From: Promethearchaeota archaeon
GTDB lineage: Archaea; Asgardarchaeota; Lokiarchaeia; Sigyniarchaeales; Promethearchaeaceae
DNA: 12,528 nucleotides
Direction of reading: 5' to 3'
NCBI GenBank assembly: GCA_014729055.1
Contig: WJKO01000549.1
Span: forward strand, 1 to 12,528
The first letter of the stretch is position 1, and every line of letters begins with the position of its first letter. The notes under the pieces are model-generated. The model saw nothing but the letters and a program-made list of their open reading frames with translations, was not told the origin of the DNA and did no database searches. The translations under genes were made by a program, and so were the position numbers. Positions 6,778-12,528 of the stretch are shown here, in pieces.

Positions 6778-9700
6778 TTATATTTTTGACATGTTGTCAA
6801 TATTCAGTCGAATTCGATTTTCGTCTCTTTCTTCCTCCTTCTCTCCGAAATCACTTTCTAAATTAATGTTGGAGGCATAACAAACTTGTTTTTCCATCAT
6901 TCCGTTACCAAATTGCGACCCAGCCATAAATCTAGATACAATCTGTTTTTTATTTTCCTCTTGCACATTTTCGTCTTGATAATATTCATCATTGGATGAA
7001 AGTCTTGAAGGCACTGGATCGATTTCATAATTCTCATCATTTATAGGGTACACCTCGCTTTTATCAACTCCATCATCTTCTAAACTTATATCATCCTCGA
7101 AACTCGTATCTTCTTCATCAAATTCCGTCAGTCCCTCTGAATCTATATTCTGATTATAGTAAGTCTGATCATTGGTTTCTTCATTGTATTCAATGGCATC
7201 CTCAAACCCATCATTATCCTCACTTTCAATGTCGTCTTCCATACTTTTCAAACCCAAATCAAAAAGTCCAAAGGTTGTGGAACTTGCTAATTCTCCGGTT
7301 ATTGGATTAGATTTTCGTTTCTTTTTCATAGCCGATTTAATTGCATAACCCGAAACAGTAATACCAAAAACGCAAATAGCCGCTATAATTAATAGTTTGG
7401 AATTAAAATTGCTTGGAATATCAGGTCCATCTTCAATATTAACGTCGATTGAAAATTCACACGTGGAAATATCACCTTCCGTCTTAATATTTGGAATTAT
7501 CTCCCCATTGACCTCACAGCTCACGTTTTTTAAGTAAATACTGCTAATCTCCAATTCCATTGTAAAGTGTTCTTTAATATTGGTCGTATTAATTTCGATA
7601 TTTGCCCATTGGATGCCAGAATTTACCATTTCACCGATCGTAATACGAGAACCCATTTCTGATGAAGCGATAAGCGATTTTTGTACATCAAACAATTTTA
7701 CAGTGATATTATAATCATCAATAGGTTTGAAATCATTGGTTCCTTTGCAAGAATCAATGTAGAGACCGACATTATACGTTAAAATTTCGTTTGTTTTAAG
7801 TGTTAGGCCGTCTTCTACGGATTTTATATCAATATTTGAATGAATATTACAGTCAACAGTATATTCAAACTTGCGATCTGCTATATTGACGCTTTTTTGC
7901 GTTAGTTCTAAGTTGAATAAGGGATAATATTCCATGGTAATCGCCTCTTCCAATTCATAATAGTAGAAACCCTCAGATTCTGAATAAGAAAATATATATT
8001 GTTCACTATAACCCGAAGATTCTGTATATATTCGCAGATATATCTGTTGGTCATCGTAATTAAGTTCAGAGATTCCCGACACCTTTATCCTCAGAGAGGC
8101 AGTGAATCCAACATATAGATTGGGATTTTGAATAAATTTAACGGATGAAAAAATGTTCGTATGCATTAGAGACAGTAGGTGCATTTCACCCGTAGATAGA
8201 ATATTATAGTATTCAGCAGATGGCGCTGAAGTAAACCATTGAGAATATATCTCCCGAAGTGATTCCAAATGCAAATAATGATCTTCATTCAATCCCAGCC
8301 ATTCTCCGAGTAATGTTGCATATATTGCTCCGTTATAAGAATAATCGACATTTATGCCAAGATATTCAGGATTTTCTAAGATCCAAGTGGACAATTTTTG
8401 TAAATTTAATGGATCAATTACGCCAAATCCATATGTTTCCTCGATTAGGTAGACATAATATGTCACTTGAGTCGTATAATCCCAATAACTATTGCTGTTA
8501 TCTTCGCAATAACCCTCTGAAAAATACATGCTTGTCTCGTTTTCTATTTTTAGAAAATTTAAGTATTGTTTCAATGAGATTACATCAATCTCGTTCAAAT
8601 AATTAGATCCCAACGTACTATCTATTATTTCGAGGCATTTCGTCCCCAAATATGTGGTTTTTATTATCCCGTAGTTACTATCAGGGTCTATTATGCTTTT
8701 ATAACTAGAACTGGGCAGAAATGCACCTTTCATATCACACTCTGTTAAGATCTGGCTATTAACTATTTCCACGGATAGTGAATTAAAATCTATATCGACA
8801 ACAGCATCATCCAACTTATTTAATAACTCGAAAATTGAAAGTGCTGCGAACGTTTGATGAATGCCGTCCCCATAATTAGACAAAGATGATGCATTAAATG
8901 GTATCATTGAAAATTCTGCTGGAAGTGTGTAATAGTTTTTTTGAGCTATATCACTATATGAGAACCCCGGATATTCTACAAAACGTAATCTTTCACCTGT
9001 TGCATTAGAAACAATGCATCCTTTAGTATAATTATAGATTTTTTCTTTATCAAAGCTTGTCAATTGATTAAGCTTACCGCATTCTTTTAAGTAATTTAGA
9101 TTCTCATAGATCTTTGTGATTGATGGGTGATATCGACTTATAGGCATGAAACTAATGGTTTCATTTCCGTTATTAACTACTGTTCTCTTGAAGTCCAATA
9201 TACCCGAATTTAAATTATATAATATTTGGGGAATAAAAGAATAGCCAGCGTCCAAATATGCCTCCACTACCAAGTATTGATTGAAAAGATAATATGATTT
9301 GCCCAAACCATCTACGATCGGACTTTTATACTCACAGATAGGCCAATATCCTAGTGTTTCATTCAGACCTGTCTCGATATAGTCTTTTGCCCTTTCACGA
9401 TCAATATTAGAATTTAAATCCAACATGTTGTCTATATATAAGGCACATGCCGTAGAATAATACTGTGGACTCCCCAAACGCAACTTATCAGGATCATATC
9501 TATTATAAATCCCCCCATAATCAGTGCTGTTAACTTTTTCAATGAATTCCTTTAGATTCTCCATGTTTACGGATGACGTTCTGTCCAGTGCATTTAATAG
9601 ACGGATGGCATAATAAGTGGATTCAATTGACGTATATATAGCCATTTCATCATCAAAAAACCCTCCTTTGTTTCTATAGCCAGTAGTACTCTGTTTTCCC

Positions 9701-10416
9701 GCGATAAAGGATCCCAAGTTATTTTTTTGGGCGGTAGTCAAAGGATCCTCTTCAATCAAATTCAACGCTTGATAACAATAATATGATAGTTTAACTGAAC
9801 TTGACTCATAACCAGTAACATAATCGGTATCTATTAGGTGACAAAATCCTCCGTTATAAAGGTCAATTGCATTCTTTAAAAGAACAATCATATAGTCCTT
9901 TTCATATGGAGTCAACAAGTCTAATTTATCTATTATATCAAGAGCCAGAACCGCATAGGCCGTTTCCTCAATCTTACTATATGACATCTTGCGCATACAG
10001 TTTGAATAATTGAGAAATCCGCAATATCTATCGTGAAATAAACCTTCTGTGCTATTGAATCTGGACATGATATATGCTGCTATTTTATCCGCGTCGATCA
10101 TTTCTATCGAGCCAATTAAGTCCAAAATCTTCAAGCCTTGGTATGTATTTTCAATTGTTGGCTCCCATTCATTGGTAAAAATATCACCATTTTGTATGCT
10201 ATCAATAATAGCTTGTGAAAATAGGTCTTCTGTATCCTTATTCTGCTCTATCAATTGAGCTTCTTGTGTAGATAATATAGGATAATTCTCAGTCTGACCA
10301 ATATCTTGAACTTCAAGCTTATTATCACACGTAGTTTGACCGAAATAACTCATCGGTATAAAAATCATACTTAATAATAAAATATATCCAGATAGTAACA
10401 CTAATTTTCTATTCAT
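6778..10416 (-). CDS. Large type I membrane protein, alpha/alpha-toroid-like ectodomain, acidic cytoplasmic tail
   Basis: 1212 residues from the ATG. A Lys-Arg start and hydrophobic core (about 1-25) form a signal peptide. Residues about 70-405 and 480-730 hold roughly ten irregular repeats of the prenyltransferase/squalene-cyclase type: a G-G-F or G-x-F/Y turn, 15-30 residues, then a helix rich in Tyr/Ala such as YYAIRLLNAL or YAVLALDII. No DxDD cyclase motif and no clear prenyltransferase zinc site are seen, so a binding or scaffold toroid is more likely than an enzyme. Residues 766-1000 look like beta-sandwich domains. A membrane helix at about 1008-1026 is followed by KKKRKS, giving an outside-N, inside-C topology. 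The 180-residue tail is strongly acidic (38 Asp/Glu in residues 1057-1156). Many N-x-S/T sequons sit in the ectodomain. GGTG at 10423-10426 with a 6-base spacer supports the ATG over the TTG at 10428. First gene of a three-gene operon. A surface receptor or adhesin role is inference. Confidence 0.8.
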   Translation of the reverse strand: MNRKLVLLSGYILLLSMIFIPMSYFGQTTCDNKLEVQDIGQTENYPILSTQEAQLIEQNKDTEDLFSQAIIDSIQNGDIFTNEWEPTIENTYQGLKILDLIGSIEMIDADKIAAYIMSRFNSTEGLFHDRYCGFLNYSNCMRKMSYSKIEETAYAVLALDIIDKLDLLTPYEKDYMIVLLKNAIDLYNGGFCHLIDTDYVTGYESSSVKLSYYCYQALNLIEEDPLTTAQKNNLGSFIAGKQSTTGYRNKGGFFDDEMAIYTSIESTYYAIRLLNALDRTSSVNMENLKEFIEKVNSTDYGGIYNRYDPDKLRLGSPQYYSTACALYIDNMLDLNSNIDRERAKDYIETGLNETLGYWPICEYKSPIVDGLGKSYYLFNQYLVVEAYLDAGYSFIPQILYNLNSGILDFKRTVVNNGNETISFMPISRYHPSITKIYENLNYLKECGKLNQLTSFDKEKIYNYTKGCIVSNATGERLRFVEYPGFSYSDIAQKNYYTLPAEFSMIPFNASSLSNYGDGIHQTFAALSIFELLNKLDDAVVDIDFNSLSVEIVNSQILTECDMKGAFLPSSSYKSIIDPDSNYGIIKTTYLGTKCLEIIDSTLGSNYLNEIDVISLKQYLNFLKIENETSMYFSEGYCEDNSNSYWDYTTQVTYYVYLIEETYGFGVIDPLNLQKLSTWILENPEYLGINVDYSYNGAIYATLLGEWLGLNEDHYLHLESLREIYSQWFTSAPSAEYYNILSTGEMHLLSLMHTNIFSSVKFIQNPNLYVGFTASLRIKVSGISELNYDDQQIYLRIYTESSGYSEQYIFSYSESEGFYYYELEEAITMEYYPLFNLELTQKSVNIADRKFEYTVDCNIHSNIDIKSVEDGLTLKTNEILTYNVGLYIDSCKGTNDFKPIDDYNITVKLFDVQKSLIASSEMGSRITIGEMVNSGIQWANIEINTTNIKEHFTMELEISSIYLKNVSCEVNGEIIPNIKTEGDISTCEFSIDVNIEDGPDIPSNFNSKLLIIAAICVFGITVSGYAIKSAMKKKRKSNPITGELASSTTFGLFDLGLKSMEDDIESEDNDGFEDAIEYNEETNDQTYYNQNIDSEGLTEFDEEDTSFEDDISLEDDGVDKSEVYPINDENYEIDPVPSRLSSNDEYYQDENVQEENKKQIVSRFMAGSQFGNGMMEKQVCYASNINLESDFGEKEEERDENRIRLNIDNMSKI

Positions 10417-10455
10417 AATTAACACCAAATTTTCTCATAATAGAACTAATTCAGT

Positions 10456-10465
10456 TATTTAAAAA
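10456..10465 (-). promoter_or_regulatory. Candidate TATA box for the membrane-protein operon
   Basis: The minus strand reads TTTTTAAATA here, about 40-50 bases before the ATG at 10416. A start about 25 bases downstream would leave a leader of roughly 18 bases that contains the GGTG site. The same spacing is seen for the fucosidase-like gene. Tentative, because the surroundings are AT-rich. Confidence 0.4.
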
Positions 10466-10498
10466 GAAAAAAAAATGAGATACAAAAGTAAACAAAGT

Positions 10499-10508
10499 TC
10501 TTTTTATA
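10499..10508 (+). promoter_or_regulatory. Candidate TATA box for the ThiF-like gene
   Basis: TCTTTTTATA lies about 50 bases before the ATG at 10554 in the 137-base divergent intergenic region. Transcription would begin near 10530, upstream of the GGAG at 10541-10544. The alternative AT-rich stretch at 10519-10533 sits too close to the start to leave room for the ribosome-binding site. Apart from these signals and the opposite promoter I see nothing else in this intergenic region. Confidence 0.35.
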
Positions 10509-10540
10509 GAGACGTGGATATTTAATATTATAAGTTTATG

Positions 10541-10544
10541 GGAG
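10541..10544 (+). promoter_or_regulatory. Ribosome-binding site GGAG
   Basis: GGAG in GGGAGAATAG lies 9 bases before the ATG at 10554 and supports that start for the ThiF-like gene. Confidence 0.55.
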
Positions 10545-10553
10545 AATAGAAAA

Positions 10554-11576
10554 ATGAAACCTAAAGATGATTTCAAGAAATTCTTTGCTGCTTTGAAGAA
10601 TCCAAAGATTCAGATTAAACTACTAAATACAAATATGGATATTCGATATAAGAAACAACCAAAATTACGTGATTTAATAAAGGATATTTATTCTCGTATT
10701 TACAAAACTATTGAACTAGTTAATTCAGAAGAAATTGATGCACATAATGAATTACTCTCAAAAACTCAGAAAAAACGATGGAATCGGCATCTTATCCATC
10801 CATTGATAGATCAGAAGAAGATCATTGATACAAGAATAGTCTGTTTTGGTGTTGGTGGCATTGGATCTAATATATTATTAGGTTTATCTTATTCTGGAGT
10901 ATCTAATTACAAAATTATTGATTCTGACACGATAGAATTATCCAATCTGAATAGACAGACATTTTATAATCCAAAACATATCGGAGAGTCGAAGGTAAAA
11001 CGTGCTGAGAAAACAATGAAGTTGATCAATCCAGATATCAATATAAAATCCTTTGATATGCAAATAAACTACCCAAAAAACATTGAAATACTAGAGATGG
11101 ACGAAAAAGACTATCCTGAAAATATAAAAAAGATTGACAAACTGATTAAATGGGGAGATTATATAATAAACGCTGTTGATTACCTCGGATCTCCATATCT
11201 CATTAATGATTTATGTATTAAGAATAAAAAACCCTATTATTGGGGGGTTGTTGATTCCTTTATGGGTAAAATCTTTAGTTATTATCCCGATAAAAAGCAT
11301 GCTTGTTTGCGGTGTTTGTTTGATTCAGAAGGGATTCATAAAGATGAAATCTATCTAAGATACAAAGAGTTTAATGAAGATACCCCTAAAAATCCTAATA
11401 GTGGAATTATTGCTATAAATACTGGTGTGCTCATGGCTAATATGATAATTAATAATATATGTAAAATTAATGATGAGACTTCTAACAAATTTTTAGTATT
11501 TGATGCTATGAGAATGCAACTATTTAAGATACAAATGATAATTGATAATACATGTCTATGTCAAAAAATAAACTAG
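10554..11576 (+). CDS. ThiF/MoeB/E1-like adenylating enzyme with N-terminal extension
   Basis: Members of this family use ATP to adenylate the C-terminus of a ubiquitin-like or precursor peptide. The 340-residue protein has the full nucleotide site: KRWNRHLI at 74-81 with Arg78, GVGGIGSN at 99-106, Asp123/Asp125/Glu128, NLNRQ at 131-135, Lys147, and NAVD at 206-209. Arg134 and Lys147 are 13 apart, as are MoeB Arg73 and Lys86. About 18 extra residues (around 172-195) precede NAVD. The zinc site is CLRC at 251-254 plus CLC at 334-336 instead of the usual second CxxC. No Cys occurs in the crossover loop (NPNSGIIAINTG, 280-291), so a thioester step like that of true E1 enzymes is unlikely. Residues 1-70, a strand pair then a helix, are an extension that MoeB lacks and could be a substrate clamp as in MccB. 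The next gene starts 28 bases on, same strand. Family sure; substrate unknown. Confidence 0.88.
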   Translation: MKPKDDFKKFFAALKNPKIQIKLLNTNMDIRYKKQPKLRDLIKDIYSRIYKTIELVNSEEIDAHNELLSKTQKKRWNRHLIHPLIDQKKIIDTRIVCFGVGGIGSNILLGLSYSGVSNYKIIDSDTIELSNLNRQTFYNPKHIGESKVKRAEKTMKLINPDINIKSFDMQINYPKNIEILEMDEKDYPENIKKIDKLIKWGDYIINAVDYLGSPYLINDLCIKNKKPYYWGVVDSFMGKIFSYYPDKKHACLRCLFDSEGIHKDEIYLRYKEFNEDTPKNPNSGIIAINTGVLMANMIINNICKINDETSNKFLVFDAMRMQLFKIQMIIDNTCLCQKIN

Positions 11577-11603
11577 ACTGATTTTAAGATTTAAGGGAAA
11601 TAT

Positions 11604-12528
11604 ATGATAGAAACAGAAAATAAGGATAATAGGACTTATAATCAGTATTTAGCATATTTCAAAGAATACCTCGGATTTCCTTCATTGAGTAAATTTCAGA
11701 AACAGCACGTGGAGGAAGTCACTAAATCTTTGGAAAAGAAATTAAAAAATTACCAAAGATCCCTAGCAAAACTTAGAAGAATTATCTCAATTGATAAAGC
11801 TGATTTTGATATTAAATTCATAAAAAATCTCTTGAATAAACTAGGTATTACTGTTGATAAATTCATAAAAAATAATCAAATATTTAGAAGAAAAGATTTG
11901 GCGAAGATCCTATATGCTAAGAAGAAGATCACTAAAAATAATTTATTTAGGGCATTATTGGCTAAAGAATGTTTACTTTCTTTTTTTTCAAACAGATTAA
12001 GGCAAGAGCCCCTAATTGAAGCCATGGTTGTTAAAAGATTAATTCATGGAACAAAACCACTCAAAACTAGAGAAAAACAAGCATTAAATTTCTATTGGAA
12101 TATAAAAAGACCAGAATTGGAAAAAAATATGGTTAAAAACGTACTCTTCCAACAATACCAATATTTAGATAAAATTGCTCTTCCAAAGTCAAATCTTGAA
12201 GAAGCATTTAAAATCCATACTATAAATTTAGCTCAACATAATCAATTTCTAACAGATGGAGATCCCGAATTAATTGATGCAATCCTTGATGATGGTTTCT
12301 TTACTTGGACAAAAAAAGCAACTATTAAACCAGATTTAATGAAATTCATTTTCTATATTAATGAATTATTTAATCAAAAAAAGATTCCATTTTCTATAGA
12401 CTATGTAAGAGACAAGTTAGTAGAAGATGAAGAAAAAAACGTTCTTATAAATCGGAAATGGATAGATAATCCTGAAATAATACAAGAATATTGGAACGAA
12501 ATGAACAGACAATCTATTTCTTTTGCAT
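11604..12528 (+). CDS. Unrecognised helical protein downstream of the ThiF-like gene, 3'-truncated
   Basis: The frame is open from the ATG at 11604 to the window edge: 308 residues with no stop. An in-frame TAA at 11592 leaves this ATG as the first usable start, and AGGG at 11594-11597 is a weak ribosome-binding site. I recognise no family. The visible part is Lys-rich and mostly helical by eye. A possible coiled-coil segment lies near residues 33-60 (QHVEEVTKSLEKKLKNYQRS and on), then amphipathic helices through LLAKECLLSFFSN, TREKQALNFYWNIKR, and ELIDAILDDGFFTW. There is no signal peptide and a single Cys. It lies 27 bases after the ThiF-like gene on the same strand, so co-transcription and a shared pathway are likely. 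A substrate, a partner or an unrelated passenger are all open; any conserved domain may lie beyond the edge. Confidence 0.72.
   Translation, partial: MIETENKDNRTYNQYLAYFKEYLGFPSLSKFQKQHVEEVTKSLEKKLKNYQRSLAKLRRIISIDKADFDIKFIKNLLNKLGITVDKFIKNNQIFRRKDLAKILYAKKKITKNNLFRALLAKECLLSFFSNRLRQEPLIEAMVVKRLIHGTKPLKTREKQALNFYWNIKRPELEKNMVKNVLFQQYQYLDKIALPKSNLEEAFKIHTINLAQHNQFLTDGDPELIDAILDDGFFTWTKKATIKPDLMKFIFYINELFNQKKIPFSIDYVRDKLVEDEEKNVLINRKWIDNPEIIQEYWNEMNRQSISFA

Noticed and set aside
8259..8606. 115-codon open frame on the plus strand
   Set aside because: It lies wholly inside the large membrane-protein gene on the other strand, has no ribosome-binding site and no family-like sequence; the same applies to the other short opposite-strand frames.
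6778..10416. Functional terpene cyclase or protein prenyltransferase
   Set aside because: The repeats are similar in type, but no DxDD or D/C/H zinc triad is visible, and the protein is secreted with a membrane anchor.
10426..10428. TTG start for the large membrane protein
   Set aside because: The ATG at 10416 has GGTG at a proper distance, and the signal peptide begins naturally there.
10417..10553. tRNA or small RNA gene in the divergent intergenic region
   Set aside because: No cloverleaf, no conserved B-box-like sequence and no GC-rich island; the region is AT-rich promoter sequence.
10554..11576. Plain MoeB for molybdopterin synthesis
   Set aside because: The N-terminal extension, internal insertion and odd zinc site, with no moa/moe genes nearby, make this too specific.

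Overview
The window is AT-rich (about two-thirds A+T by eye) and densely coded. It reads as archaeal chromosome. It carries a Ski2/Hel308-type helicase, a multi-OB-fold RPA-like protein, Shine-Dalgarno sites of the archaeal GGTG/GAGG type a few bases before most starts, and TTTAAA-like boxes about 45 bases before several starts. The large, sequon-rich, membrane-anchored surface protein and the style of the small proteins would suit an Asgard (Promethearchaeota) genome. That placement is inference: no marker gene in the window settles the phylum.

Layout, left to right. (1) Bases 2-2086, + strand: the C-terminal part of a Hel308-like DNA helicase cut by the window edge, with a SWIM-type zinc-binding motif set into its winged-helix region. 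(2) 2089-3273, - strand: a three-OB-fold single-stranded-DNA-binding protein, tail to tail with the helicase and only 2 bases away. (3) 3353-4894, + strand: a GH29 alpha-L-fucosidase-like protein without a signal peptide. It keeps the nucleophile but has Gln where the best-studied relatives have the catalytic Glu. (4) 10416-4891, - strand: an apparent three-gene operon running from a 1212-residue type I membrane protein with an alpha/alpha-toroid-like ectodomain and an acidic cytoplasmic tail, through a 108-residue zinc ribbon, to a 497-residue orphan. (5) 10554 to the right edge, + strand: a ThiF/MoeB/E1-like adenylating enzyme with an N-terminal extension, then an unrecognised, mostly helical protein that runs off the window.

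The helicase and the OB-fold protein suggest DNA repair or replication-fork processing. The three-gene minus-strand operon joins a cell-surface protein to two small or unknown intracellular proteins and has no textbook counterpart that I recognise. The adenylating enzyme plus helical partner could be a peptide- or protein-modifying pair, but no ubiquitin-like or precursor peptide is visible here. These last two groups are the best places to look for something undescribed. I see no tRNA, rRNA, CRISPR array, transposase or integrase. The longest gene-free stretch is the 137-base divergent promoter region at 10417-10553.
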